NCBI GenBank assembly: GCA_023213315.1
Contig: JAKCPI010004300.1
Coordinates: 1-64,000 of the forward strand
DNA length: 64,000 nt
From: Euborellia annulipes
Lineage: Eukaryota > Arthropoda > Insecta > Dermaptera > Anisolabididae
Reading direction: 5' to 3'
In this document: positions 45,376 to 56,486 of the stretch, piece by piece
Layout of the letters: the number at the start of each line of letters is the position of its first letter
Position numbering within the stretch: position 1 is the stretch's first letter
Program-made: the position numbers and the translations under genes
Notes under the pieces: generated by a model
Database searches by the model: none
Told to the model about the DNA's origin: nothing
Seen by the model: only the letters and a program-made list of their open reading frames with translations

Positions 45376-46410
45376 TTTTACTTTCTCGTACCCTATATAT
45401 GAAATATATAGAGAGAGAAAGTATTGCGATCATGTCAAAAATTCGATGTCGAGATTTTGATGGATATACATGTTTTGAGGTCCCCTGAGTCCTAAAAAGT
45501 GGGTCCCGCAAATTGGTCTGTGTGTGTGTGTGTGTGCGTGCGTGTGTCTGTATGTGTGGACAGATTTTTAGCATGAAGGAGTTGAGCTACCGGATTGAAA
45601 TTTTATATTTAACTTAGGTACCTTTGAAGAATCTCAAAATAAGCTTTTGAACAAAATCGGCCAAAAAGTACTAGTACTTTACTGATGTACTTTTTCAGTT
45701 TTTTTCGATTTTCTCAAAATTCCCTCCAAGGATTTTTTTTTAAATTCATAAATCAACTATTTTTTAGATGCTCTTTAAAATGTATATTCTCATTTTGCCG
45801 TTGAAATCTTCTGAAGACCACTTTACTCTTGTTCTTCATAGGAAAGATAGAAATGGTTGCCATGGTAACGGAATTTAAATCTTTTTCTTTTTATTAGATT
45901 AAAAATCAATTATTATTTAAATTCCCATTTTTTTTAAATTTATTTGTGTCTTTAATTGTTTCAAAGAAAACATATATGTCTCTCTCTCACTTGCAAACAT
46001 TATCGTCTCTCTCTACTCTTTTTAAATTCCCTTTCCACCTTATCTTCGCATAGGAACAATGTTAATTTCCTATAGGGATTTGTATGTTAATTTCGATTCA
46101 AAAGGGGGTCCCCTTTAGAACTTTTTAGGCATTTAAAATTTTTTTTCCAATTCTTATGAAATTTTGTATTTATTTACGATTCTATATTGTGTATAAAATG
46201 TCCAAATATGAGATTAAAATTTTGAAAAATAACCATAGTTTATTTGAAGCAGTCAACATTTAAAATGCAAGTTTGAAACTAAGGTGCTATCGGAAACTAA
46301 ATATATATCGACACAAAAAATCTGGTGTGACCAGCACAGTGCCCAACTTTCTCTTACCGAAGGGTAAGAGAAAGTTGTGTGCTGTGCGCCAGTCACACCA
46401 GATTTTTTTT
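45376..46410 (+). repeat. Family R, best full-length copy
   Basis: About 1,035 bp from ACTTTCTCGTACCCTATATA to the palindrome at 46315-46408. The order of landmarks is GTATTGCGATCATG, ATTCGATGTCGAGATTTTG, ACATGTTTTGAGGTCCCC, GGTCTGTGTG, GAGTTGAGCTACCGG, AAGTACTAGTACTTTACTG, TTTTTTAGATGCTCTTTAAA, GGTTGCCATGGTAACGG, TTCCTATAGGGATTTG, ATATATCGACAC. No frame of note; function unknown. Confidence 0.85.
46315..46408. repeat. 94-bp near-perfect palindrome at the R end
   Basis: AAAAAATCTGGTGTGACC on one side and GTCACACCAGATTTTTTT on the other, with CAACTTTCTCTTACC CGAAG-type centre GGTAAGAGAAAGTTG. RNA from either strand would form one long hairpin. The right end is a T-run that would stop RNA polymerase III. 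Confidence 0.88.
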
Positions 46411-46954
46411 AACTTATAGGGTTTCAAATAAATAGGGCTATTGGGGAAAGGGGACTCATAAAAGTTCAATTTTTTCATTAAAGCAAATTGACTATCAAAT
46501 AATATGTGAGAATAATCAGCACTGCTGAGAGCTTTGTCCTGGACTGTAATTAAGCCCCCCCCCCCCAAATAAAAAGTTTAAATTTTAAATCCGAATGTGT
46601 TTCAGAGGAAAAAAATATTTATTTTTCATGACCCAATCTTTGAGAGAAATATTGTATTAATGAAAATATTTTCAAACTTTTTGATTTGGAGCAAATGATT
46701 TTTTTCACACTAGGAAGTATGGGTGAAGTTTTTTAAACTCCGGGCCCTAGAGATTTGTCTCACCTACTATGTCTGTAACCCTGAGAATAATATACATTTT
46801 GTGTAATTATAGTTTTATTCAAGACATACCAACCTATATGTGCTCAGGAAAAATTTATTTTTTTAAATTAATTTCTGGTACTCTATTAGTACCTAAGTTC
46901 CAAACTTGACCACGCGATTCATAGATGGCGCTGAGCTACGAATGCTTCCATATC

Positions 46955-47475
46955 AATTTTCACGAAAAATTTCACTGATATACTTTTTAAAGAGCATCAA
47001 AAAAATAGTTGATTTGTGAATTTTAATCAAAATCGTTGCATCGCTCAGGGACCCACATCTTGTGGGTACGTGGATGGCGACCACGAGCTGCCCGAGCTGG
47101 GACAGGCAGTCCTTCAGTTCTTTGTATGTCTGTCTCTTACTTTCTCTTTTCAACAGGCGTCAGACCGTACGACGGGCCGGCCCGTCCTATTTCTTCCGGT
47201 CGCAAAAACGCCTGATAGGGTTGGAGGGAAAAAGCGAGGTCCGCCGACCCCGCATCGCGGGAATAAGGCGATGACAGAAGAAGAATCAAAATCGTTGCAG
47301 CGTATTATGAGAAAATCGCAAAAACTGAAAAACTATATCAGTAAAGTACTAGTAATTTCATATATAGTAAAAAAAGTAAAAATTATTAATTTTTTCTAAT
47401 CAAAAATACTCTCAAAAATTCGTTGTCGAGATGAAAATTTTTGATGGAAATACATGTTTTGAGTCTAAAAAAGTG
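46955..47475 (-). repeat. Family R fragments split by SINE-C
   Basis: 46955-47040 and 47285-47380 read as the R middle in reverse (CACGAAAAATTTCACTGATA; AAATCGTTGCA; AGTACTAGTAATTTC). They join once the SINE and one duplication are removed. 47390-47475 is a plus-strand R start (AAAATTCGTTGTCGAG, ACATGTTTTGAGTC). Confidence 0.7.
47041..47284 (+). mobile_element. SINE-C, full copy with 15-bp target duplication
   Basis: ATCAAAATCGTTGCA at 47026-47040 and 47285-47299 bounds 244 bp. It starts TCGCTCAGGG and ends GACAGAAGAAGA. The duplication length and the simple 3' repeat fit LINE-driven insertion. No clear tRNA A and B boxes, unlike SINE-A and SINE-B. Confidence 0.85.
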
Positions 47476-47479
47476 AAGA

Positions 47480-48600
47480 GTGAAATCACTCTTCCATTTA
47501 AATTTATTATAGATCCTCTTATTGATTTAGGCTAAATAAATAAAAATAATAATTTTTCTTTATACTTCTATTGTCTCTCATTTATCGGATATTTATTATT
47601 TATTAACTTACAATAATTCATTATTCATGATTTATATTATTATTTTTGCATTCCATTTATTTATATATTATATTTTATTTATTTAACTCTATTTTTAAAC
47701 AAATAAAAAAAATAAGTAAATAATAATTTGCATTAATAATAATTTTGTCAGTTAATAAAATATAAATAAAAAGATAATCTATAAAAAATTATAAAATTAT
47801 TATTTATTTATTTTTAAACTAAAAAATAATAATTTATAATAATATTTTAATTTTTAATTCTAAAATGATATAAAAATTTATCAGTATTTTTTAGGTAATA
47901 AAATATCGCCATTTTCTTTTTAATTTACAACCCTTTTATTAAATGAAAATTATTAGTTAGAAAGTTATCAATGACCTATTTAAAATGTTATGTTAATTTT
48001 ATCCAAATAGGAAGAGAATAAAAGAGCGTTTCGATGTTTGTATTTAATTGCGTTTTTCAGTTAAGTCTCGTTTTTTTTTTTTAATTAATTTTATTTATTC
48101 ATACGACATCGTATTGTTAATCTAATGGACTACAAAAGGTACTAATGATAAAACAAATGAGTGTGAAGATAAACGAGTGGAATGATAATGATTGTAGTTT
48201 GTTTGTTTTTTTATATAAAATTCCCAAGGAAGGAATGGCTGGAATAATGGCCGATGAGGCCGTAGGATGTTTACAATTGAAATTGTTATTGTTGTTGTTG
48301 TTTAAAATTGTGCCTTAATCATAGTGTATAATATAAAAGTTTGCTTCTTTATTTTTATTAAGGCCATTTCATGTCAGAATGGAACTTGTTTTCAAGTTTT
48401 TATCTTAATAAAATTATATTTTAGTGAAAATGTTAGAAAATTGTTTAGATTAAGATGTGTCAATGTATATTCGAATAAACTCTTGACACTAGGGGAGTCA
48501 ATTTAAAAAAAATTGATTTTATTAAATTTTATTTATATCGTTGTTCTGTTAAAAAAATTAGAAACGTCAAATCAATTTTGTAGATAATTTCTTCATGTTG
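47480..48600. other. AT-rich DNA with a unique island
   Basis: 47500-47900 is extremely AT-rich. 48000-48320 is unique mixed sequence with several TAAT-core words (CTAATGATAAAAC; AATGATAATGATTG) and a (TTG)n run, a candidate regulatory segment of the homeobox locus. Confidence 0.35.
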
Positions 48601-48604
48601 GTGT

Positions 48605-48662
48605 TTATTACTTTCTCTTACTCTACAGATGAAATATATAGAGAAAGTTTTGCGATTTTTAT
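48605..48662 (+). repeat. Family R, end fragment
   Basis: TTACTTTCTCTTACTCTACA, TGAAATATATAGAGAAAGTT, then TGCGATTTTTATG; the rest is missing. Confidence 0.6.
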
Positions 48663-48758
48663 GTTGGATGGTTAAAGATATATTATAAAAAAATTTCCAT
48701 GATTTTTTAATCCTTTTTTTAATACAAAAGCAACCGTGATATCAAACATATTTTATGT

Positions 48759-49488
48759 AGTGAAGTGATAGTATTAATCAAATTTGAATGATACAAATAA
48801 AACTCTAGGTTACCTTTTTCAAATTATTAATTAAAAAATAAATTCGGGTTTCAAAATAAAACTCTACTTATGTATTTCAAATTATTTATTTGAAAAATAA
48901 ATAATTTGAATATCCTAAAGCAGTGATTCTCAATCACTGTGCCTCGGCACTTTTGTGTGCCGCCAAATCCTTAAAGTGTTCCGCCAAATTTAAGAAATAT
49001 AACTGGTATATACTGTAGTATATGTATTTATTAACTATGTAAATTATTTCTTTAATAAACATAAATAACCTTGAGGCATGGCCTAAAGGAGCGTGATTCT
49101 CAACCAAGTGTGACCCGCGGCACTGAGTTTTGTGTAGCCGCCAAATTTAAGAAATGTAACTGGATATATACTGTAGTATATGTATTATTAACTTGTAATC
49201 TAATCCCTTAAAGGCCGAGGCAAGGGGGAGGGGGGGGGGGGGGGAGAAAAAAAATAAACATATTGTTATTTTTGTAGTACATATCTCTTATTTTATTTTA
49301 CATTCAAAATTATTATCATAAACTATTTTACATAGAGTATTATAGAAACTTTTAAACTAATCTTTTTCTTTGCGTGGCGCCAAATTTTGAAATCGTTGAA
49401 AGTGTGCCGCGACAAAAAAAAGGTTGAGAATCACTGACCTAGAGTTTTATTTATATCATTCAAATTTGATTTATATTATCACTTCACT
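48759..49488. mobile_element. Inverted repeat interrupted by a hAT MITE
   Basis: Left 48759-48812 (AGTGAAGTGATAGTATTAAT, CAAATTTGAATGATA, AACTCTAGGT) and right 49437-49488 are inverse copies. The hAT at 48921-49436 separates them. Confidence 0.7.
48921..49436. mobile_element. hAT-type MITE with internal second copy of its end
   Basis: Ends CAGTGATTCTCAATCACTGT and GGTTGAGAATCACTG. Flanks TCCTAAAG and ACCTAGAG agree at six of eight bases. A second GTGATTCTCAACC...CGCCAAATTTAAGAAATGTA at 49093-49200 repeats the left end, so a copy has duplicated or inserted within itself. Confidence 0.78.
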
Positions 49489-49489
49489 A

Positions 49490-50508
49490 TGATAATGTTA
49501 CAACAAGAGCCCATGATAAAAAGTTTAAATATGATGTATCTATGTAATGTTAAGTGTTTGCTTTTCATCCTGATCTAGAATTTTAATTCCATCCTTTATA
49601 AGAAATAAATAACGTGTCTCCCACCCACACAATTAAGTAGAATATTTATTTATAAATTTTTAAAATTGAAAAAGCATTAAAGATAATCTCTGCAATCGCA
49701 ATTCTATTCATGTTGAAAATGATCTCTTTTCCAAACAATAAGTCGTTTTAATATATTTTCCTGCTGGGTCGTTTAATAAAAGCCATTAAACGAACTCAAA
49801 ATAAAGTTCTGTCAACAGTAAAAAAAAAAAAAAAAAACCATTTGAATAGTGACAGTGATCCATCATACTCGAAAATGTCGTTATTGAAAAATAAAAAAAT
49901 AAAAATCACCAACACCGTCATTTCTGCAAAAAAAAAAAAAATATTTTTTCCTCCCTTTATAAAGCATTAGATGTGTTATTTTTATTTTATTCAGAAATGC
50001 GATTCGCTGCCTTCTATTTATGATATCAGGGGTGTTTTTTTTGGAGGGTGCTGTGATTGGCCCCCAAACGACAACCCCAGGGGAGTTGCGTTATAAATGA
50101 TCCTTTTTTTATGGAGGCTTTTTTGCCATTCCCTCCCCTTTTTTGTATACACGATAGTCTTTTGTCATGCATATTTTCACAAGACAATAAATCGCAGTGT
50201 ACGAATCACAATCGCGAAGGGTGGATATAAAAAAGAGAGAGGGGATGAAGTGGCTGGCAGCCATTGCGAATTAAGGGCTTGGGAGACCATTTTTCTATCG
50301 TCACTTGATATTGGGGGATTAATCATAAGTCGTTTTCCACCCTCTCTCTCTCATTCATTTTCGAATTACGGCTCTTTGATTAGCCATTCAAAAACTAATC
50401 CAGAGTTAATCATCATGAGACATCATCATTGGAGATGACCCTATAACGGCATTAATTTTTTCCCTCTGGGATTTTTATCATTATAAAGAATCGCTTTAAA
50501 CTTTCAAT
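49490..50508. other. Unique island, possible cis-regulatory DNA
   Basis: 49980-50450 is non-repetitive and less AT-rich. It has TAATCC, GGATTAATC and CTAATCC words (bicoid/Otx-type sites) and GCATATTTTCACAAG. A 113-codon frame spans 50097-50438 but shows no recognisable domain and no splice signals that would support it. Confidence 0.35.
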
Positions 50509-50951
50509 TCATTTGTCTAAGAAAAAAAAATCTCGTTTTATAGCAATGGTTTTTAAATTTGTGTTTTGCACTCTGCCCCTCCCTTCTTTTTTTTTCTGCC
50601 TGGAATAATTCTGCGCCCTCTGCATAATAGAAGTGAGATAAAACTGAGTCCTACGGGATATGTCTGATTTCGATCAAAAGTCATTAGATATAATAATTTA
50701 AATTTTTTTTTACAATATAAAATCCTTTTTTGACTCTTGACCTGGCTAGAGCATTAGCTTCTAGTACTAAAAGTTCAAGAGTTCGCATCCCGTCTCATGC
50801 AACAAAAATTTATTTCAATTGGATTTACTATCAATCCAATTAATGAAATTAAGAGACGGGACTAAATGGCCTTCGATGCCGAAAAAGATCTTAAATAAAT
50901 TTAAAAAAAAATTCTTTTTTTCAGAAATCTGGAGTTTAAATTAATGGATAG
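50509..50951 (+). repeat. Direct duplication, first copy (includes SINE-A)
   Basis: About 440 bp from TTTGTCTAAGAAAA to GTTTAAATTAATGGATA. It repeats at 51808-52232 with a handful of substitutions plus length changes in A/T runs. It holds a hAT-like end (CAATGGTTTTTAAATTTGTG) and a full SINE-A at 50737-50905. Confidence 0.9.
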
Positions 50952-51403
50952 GGGAGAGAGGGGGAATGGCGCTCACTTAAGGAAAACATGGTGTATCTTT
51001 TAAATCATTTATTATAAATTCAAATTAAGATGGGTAATAAAGTCTTTAATTATCGAGTAATCAACAATTTAACACCAAAAGCATATATCTTTGACCTACT
51101 AGTAGTAGTGAACCAATATTAAAAAAACATGTTTGAGCGGCATTGCCCCTGGCTTTGGGTAATGCCGCTCAGGGCATGGGGGTAATAACGCTCAAACATG
51201 TTTTTGGAATATAACATGTAAGATACATTTTAATTAAAGAAATATTTATGAGATCAATCTTATACAATAAAAAGTAAAGTCTACAATCACAAATTAGCAT
51301 CAATTATTCCCATTTGGACGTAAGATTAGCCTTTTTCAATATAACAAATAGAGTAAAGTCTTCGATGTGAAATCAACTTCAATTATTATAATTATAATAT
51401 AAA

Positions 51404-51718
51404 CTAATTACTATTATTAGAGGTAACACAAATTGAGAAATAGAAATATTTTATTTTTTGGACACTTAAATCACAGATATATCCATCTGGCGAATCCCAC
51501 ACTGAACACATAGCATGAGCCCACATTCCACAGATGGCGCAGCAATACCACAACTCGTTATTTTTTCCAATTTCTTCGCAAATAATACTTTTGTTATAAT
51601 TTTCATCATCCACATTCAATTCATCATCACTGTCATCGACACAAAGCTGCTCTTCATCTTCACAGTCTGAAAAACTTTCTAAGGGATAATGGCGCTCAGA
51701 TGAGCGGTATTGCCCCAA
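51404..51718 (-). pseudogene. Transposase-like C-terminal tail with a zinc-finger-like motif
   Basis: 104 codons. An acidic segment (DCEDEEQLCVDDSDDELNVDDEN, read in parts) precedes ELWYCCAICGMWAHAMCSVWD and YICDL. The C..C.(7-8)H..C...C order recalls the PHD-like tail on some pogo/Tigger-like and other DDE transposases of invertebrates. The last expected Cys after CDL is Ser and the frame then runs into AT-rich sequence. No catalytic domain is present. The DNA around it repeats GGGGCAATGCCGCTC-like words (51140-51200, 51680-51720), perhaps element ends. I cannot name the family. Confidence 0.4.
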
Positions 51719-51807
51719 ACGGTAATTTTATAATTAATTTGAAATAAAAAAAAAATCATTTGCAATTGTTGAAAATTGATTACATTATCACAGAATAGAA
51801 TAGTTTT

Positions 51808-52232
51808 AATTTGTCTAAGAAAAAAAATCTCGTTTTATAGCAATGGTTTTTAAATTTGTGTTTTGCACTCTGCCCCTCCCTCTTTTTTTCTGCCTCGAAT
51901 AATTCTGCGCCCTCTGCATAATAGAAGTGAGATAAAACTGAGTCCTACGGGAATGTCTGATTTCGATCAAAAGTCATTAGATATAATAATTTAAATTTTT
52001 TTTTTTACAATATAAAATCCTTTTTGACTCTTGACCTGGCTAGAGCATTAGCTTCTAGTACTAAAAGTTCAAGAGTTCGCATCCCGTCTCATGCAACAAA
52101 ATTTATTTCAATTGGATTTACTATCAATCCAATTAATGAAATTAAGAGATGGGACTAAATGGCCTTCGATGCCGAAAAGATCTTAAATAAATTTAAAAAA
52201 AAATTCTTTTTTCAGAAATCTGGAGTTTAAAT
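51808..52232 (+). repeat. Direct duplication, second copy (includes SINE-A)
   Basis: Near-identical to 50509-50951; the SINE-A inside is at 52031-52195. Differences are mostly homopolymer lengths, as expected for a very recent event or for two alleles kept in one assembly. Confidence 0.9.
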
Positions 52233-52292
52233 TAATGGATACATCTTAATGAATCAGGCTTAAAAAATTCTATTCGATTAACCAAAGGGATT

Positions 52293-52385
52293 AAAAAATT
52301 TGGCGTGATCATCGAACACAACCTTCCTTCTCTTATGCTCGATTTTTGAAAGTTGTGCTCTGTCCTTGAAACACCAGATTTTTTG
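52293..52385. repeat. Free-standing R-type palindrome, worn
   Basis: AAAAAATTTGGCGTGATCAT and AAACACCAGATTTTTTGAG as ends; inner CTTCTCTTATGCTCGA and TTTTTGAAAGTTGTGCTCTG. No R body adjoins. Confidence 0.7.
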
Positions 52386-52500
52386 AGACTAGAATGAGGG
52401 AGCCACCACACAAATTGATCACCGATAAGTTATAGTGAAATGCTACCTATTTAATATAATCCAAAGAAATCACCGTTGGCACTAGTTAATCAATTTGATC

Positions 52501-52723
52501 ATAGATAAATAAATATCACAAGGTTAAGTTTCAAAAGGACTTTATTTTAGCTTATGCGCATTTCGACGTTAATAAGTCATCTTCTGAGTTTGTGTGATGA
52601 CGTATTAATGTCAGAGTTACGACACAAACTCAGAAGATGACGTATTAACGTCGAAATGCGCATAAACTAAAATAAAATAAAATCCTTTTGAAATTTAGCC
52701 TTGTGATATTTATTTATCTATAA
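52501..52723. repeat. Inverted repeat with GATGACGT...CGTCGAAATGCGC arms
   Basis: The two arms are inverted copies running from ATAGATAAATAAATATCAC to GATATTTATTTATCTAT. Each carries AGAAGATGACGTATTAACGTCGAAA (in two pieces), resembling a hammerhead with stem II GACGT/ACGTC, but CTGA is replaced by CAGA and the cleavage triplet is lost. The centre holds an extra diverged repeat of the GATGACGTATTAA unit. Confidence 0.72.
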
Positions 52724-52729
52724 TTAGAG

Positions 52730-53840
52730 GCTACTTATTTCATTGAGAGACTCTTCTTTAATTAACTCGCTCAGTTCGGAATCCGGACTCTAAATTATAT
52801 ATTCATCTAAAGAAATAAATTATGATGTAAATGAATTAGAGTATATGATTAGCTTATAAGACTGTTAAATTTTTCTAATGAATTTCCGTTTCGAGCCTAA
52901 TACTTGTTTTTAGATATTTGACACCCTAATTCTACTCCAATTATTATTTCCGGCTTAAGAAAATCATGAGCTGACCTTTGAAAACCGATTAAAACATTAA
53001 TAAACATTTTCCTAGCTAATAATCGGTTATCTGCCTATTATTAAATTACTCAAGTCAAACACATTTACTTTTTTTTTTCCTTTTTTCAAAAATCCTTTGA
53101 AAATCATTAGATCAATAATTTCATATTAAAATTAGTTCAAAAAGCAGTATTAATATTCAGCTGATTACAAACAAGACTTAATCATGTATCATTATCTTGG
53201 GGCATTTATCATAGGAGATTAGATTGGGTCCAGGGTTGTTTAGCATGATAGAGATCTGTGGGAAAGAAGAAGAATAACAACAGCCTCTTCAAATAGAAAA
53301 GTCAGAAATCACGCGAGTTGAGGTTCGAAAAAACCCTAAGGGCGTTAAGGGCGGGCGTTTTAGGTCGCCTTTTGTCCCCTTTCAAATAAATAAATAATTT
53401 TCTTTAAACGAAATAGAAATTAAATACTCCATTGGAAATTTATTATCCGCTATTATTTAATAGATTGAATATTAAGTAAGTTAAAGTTATTTATATGTAA
53501 AAAAAAAAAAAAACTCGAATTGATGGAAGAGAATTTTCAAGACTTGTTGAAATATGTATATAAGATTCATTTTTTTTTTTTACTTCCTCAAACAAGAAAA
53601 ATTTTCATATTGATTATGATAAATTGCTAGAGACGAACATGTTTTAAAAAAAATTATGTTTATTCTGACAAAGTATGTATAATTAATTTTTTTTTCTTGA
53701 AAAATTCGGTTCACTGAACTATTTAATGAATTGGACCAAATGATCACTTTTTTGAAAATTCTTTCTTCATTTATGTTAATTTTTTTCTGAATTAATATTG
53801 GCGTTAATTTACTTTAATCATGATCATGATTCAATAGATC
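52730..53840. other. AT-rich DNA, one GC-richer patch
   Basis: 53210-53390 includes GGGCGTTAAGGGCGGGCG and is unique. Otherwise nothing recognised. Confidence 0.4.
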
Positions 53841-53998
53841 GCTTCCCGTCCTGAGTGATAAATTATATTGGCTACCAATTTGAATAATGAATTTATAAAA
53901 TTTATCTTTTCATTTAAAGAATGAAAAAATTTTTTTTTCAAGTCCATTTAGATATAGCGTCTTTGTTTATTTCAATTGATTGATAGTCGATTCAATAG

Positions 53999-54123
53999 AT
54001 CTGTTTGATTTTGTTTGAAGCGTCCGGCGCATGCGCATTAAAAAAAGCGATTTGCTTTTCGTTACTGCGCATGTGATCTTCCTCACTAGGCATGCGCCGG
54101 ACGCTTAATCGATCAGACTTAAT
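53999..54123. mobile_element. Second copy of the GCGTCCGGCGCATGCG MITE
   Basis: GAAGCGTCCGGCGCATGCGC and GGCATGCGCCGGACGCTTAA as inverse ends, centre TTGCTTTTCGTTACTGCG. It is more diverged and slightly longer than 39467-39583. SINE-A fragments flank it (53845-53990, 54140-54185). Confidence 0.75.
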
Positions 54124-54318
54124 AATAAATAATTTTTTTTTGCTTGAGACAGGAAGCGAAACCCTGCCCTCTAGCACAAAAGGAAGAGGGATATCTCAAA
54201 GGTCATATCGACATTGTTGGGATATTTTTTTTTTATCTAAATTAAATTTTGGTCTTAAAATTTGTGCCTTTTCAATATAAACAAAAAGAAAAAAAAGATT
54301 ATACATTGACGATATGTA

Positions 54319-54528
54319 CAGTGAGGAACAATATTAAGTCCCACCCATGCATTTTCTACTTGTGATTATTTCATTGTTTTAAAAAAAATATTTTATATTT
54401 TTTAATAGAAACTTTCATGGTTCAAACCTGGAAAATTTCCAATAAAGATTTTCATTTTCTTTTATAAAAACAATGAAATAATCACAAGTAGAAAACGCAT
54501 GGGTGGGACTTAATAATGTCCCTCACTG
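54319..54528. mobile_element. 210-bp Tc1/mariner-type MITE
   Basis: TA on both sides (54317-54318, 54529-54530). Ends CAGTGAGGAACAATATTAAG and CTTAATAATGTCCCTCACTG; arms continue about 60 bp (CCCACCCATGC, CTACTTGTGATTATTTCATT). No coding. Confidence 0.85.
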
Positions 54529-54539
54529 TACGATAAAAT

Positions 54540-55420
54540 ATATTAATAATTTTCGCGATTGAAGATTTTTTTAGCATTAATTATTTAGATTTCAAAGGGT
54601 CATTTTTATTGCATAATTCTTAACTATTATATTATAGTTAAAAGCCTTTTTTTTATCAAAGCAAGATGGTTTCTGATTGAAAATGCTTGGCATGAAATCA
54701 AACAAAAACTTCTCGGTAAGGATGTAAAGATTTTTATTAAAAAATTCTATAAACGTTTCCCATTTCCAAAGAATGACAAATATCTTATTTTAATATATTC
54801 CCAACAACGACAAAAGCTTAAAAAAAAATAAGATTTGATATTCTGATAATTAATAAACAAAAAAATTTATATTAATTAATTATATGACACCTCAAAGGCA
54901 TTTATCTCTGTCCAAATATTTTGAACTGGAAAATTTTTGCGGATGCCCAAGTCTTGATAAAAGTGAATTAATTCAAAGAAATTAACATAATGAATTTCCT
55001 TCTAGTGTTGTTTGTATCTTTGCAATTAGCCTTTTTCGAAAGACTGTATTTTAAATCATCAATTTTATAGACTGCGGGTGTTTTGGGGCCCTCATGTTCA
55101 CTCATCCGGACACCTGCAGGTGTTTAGTCAGATGACTGCACTGCAAGCGAGCTGAGAACTTCTGTTTTACTATTTAAGAATTTTAAAACAAAATGTTAAA
55201 CAAATAAACGGTCTAATTTACTTTTTAATTAAATCACTCATAAAAAAAAATTCATAATCTAGAAATATAAAGGAAACAGGTGTTGAGTTTTTTAAAATCT
55301 AAAAAAATTATAATAATTAATAAACTTGTTCAAACAATGTTAAAAAATTAAAAAAATGAATAATTTTTATATAAGCTTATAATTATTATAATGAATTTAA
55401 ATTTTATTTTATTTTGGAAT
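54540..55420. other. AT-rich DNA, nothing recognised
   Basis: No repeat family or frame of interest. 55070-55160 is slightly richer in GC and includes CACCTGCAGGTG, a 12-base palindrome. Confidence 0.4.
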
Positions 55421-55429
55421 GGTAGCCAA

Positions 55430-55665
55430 TCCCTGCAATACTCACAATATTCCTGCAATATTTCCGCAATATTGCTGCAATACTCACAATATCCCCGTAA
55501 TATTGCTGCAATACTTGCAATATTTCTGCAATATTCCTGTAAGTTACAAAGAGGCGGACATAGGAATATTGCAGCAATGTTGCTGCATTGTTCCTTCAAT
55601 ATCCCCTACAAGGTTAAATATTGCAATGTAAGATTCCTGAAATATTACTGCAATATTCCAGGCTG
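55430..55665. repeat. Array of TGCAATATT-type words
   Basis: About twenty variants of (C)TGCAATATT(C), often 10-12 bases apart and on both strands. Because AATATT is self-complementary, each word also reads in reverse. It produces four artificial reading frames of 70-95 codons. Confidence 0.8.
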
Positions 55666-55694
55666 TCTGGGCAATTGAAATTGAGAATTGAAAT

Positions 55695-55776
55695 GAATTT
55701 TTGTCGTATGAGACGGGTTGTGAACCCTTGACCCCTAGCACAAGAGGCAGAAACTCTACCACTGAGCTATGGCCCA
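55695..55776 (-). mobile_element. SINE-A head with clear A and B boxes
   Basis: Minus strand: GGGCCATAGCTCAGTGGTAG (A box), GAGTTTCTGCCTCTTGTGCT, AGGGGTCAAGGGTTCACAAC (B box). No acceptor-stem pairing, so not a tRNA gene. Confidence 0.72.
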
Positions 55777-55799
55777 AATAATATCAGTATCAAAATAAT

Positions 55800-56480
55800 T
55801 TGGATTGCGATTTATAAGGTCGATTAGATCTTATGCTTAATTCCAATTTTTTTCACTCAGGGGCTCATTTCTCTGATAATAATTTATTATTATTAGTAGC
55901 TAGTTATAGCCAATATAAATTCAACAAGTACCCGCATTTTTCATCCCCTTGATTTAATCTATTACCATAAATCATACTCATGAATTGAGCATATTTTCCA
56001 ATTTTTCAACACATAATTTAATAACTACCCTTTTAAATTCTTTTTTTTAAATAATTTTTAAACATTAGTGCAAAAATAAATGTTGTACACACAAATAAAT
56101 GTATGTCTGTCCATGTTTAATAACAGACATCAGTCGTCTCGTTTCCTGAAGGCTAACAACATGGAGAGCCTTTCAGGTTCTCAGGTGGGGGGAAAGAGTG
56201 AGAGAGTCGAGGGGTTATCGCATGACAACCCATTCGTTTGCTACCGGCATTTTTCTTCCTTATTATAAAACCCTTAATTGCGCTATTTAACAAAATTTTA
56301 TATTTAAGTGTCTTTTTTTTCAATCGTTCTAAATTATTAATATGTTTTAATTAATCAAAAAAAGGTGCGTGTAAGATATTATAAAGTCGGCACACTTCAT
56401 AAATATTATTTTAAAGAGGAAATTAGTAGAATAAATATTTCTTTTAATTATACGTTAACTTAACAAACGGTTAAAGTAGA
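55800..56480. other. AT-rich DNA with a unique patch
   Basis: 56090-56270 is unique and mixed in composition (CATCAGTCGTCTCG; GGCTAACAACATGGAGAGCC). The 62-codon frame is unremarkable. Confidence 0.35.
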
Positions 56481-56486
56481 AATATT

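Noticed and set aside
47016..47399. 127-codon frame, also present at 59077-59460
   Set aside because: Most of it is SINE-C sequence; the copies differ in frame and stops, and the flanks are unrelated.
50097..50438. 113-codon open frame
   Set aside because: No recognisable domain, starts within unique AT-rich DNA, no splice or promoter support; kept only as part of a possible regulatory island.
55695..55776. tRNA gene with good A and B boxes
   Set aside because: There is no acceptor stem or closed cloverleaf; the sequence continues as SINE-A.
55348..55777. Four frames of 70-95 codons rich in ILQYCN-like repeats
   Set aside because: They arise from the TGCAATATT array, which is open on both strands by composition.
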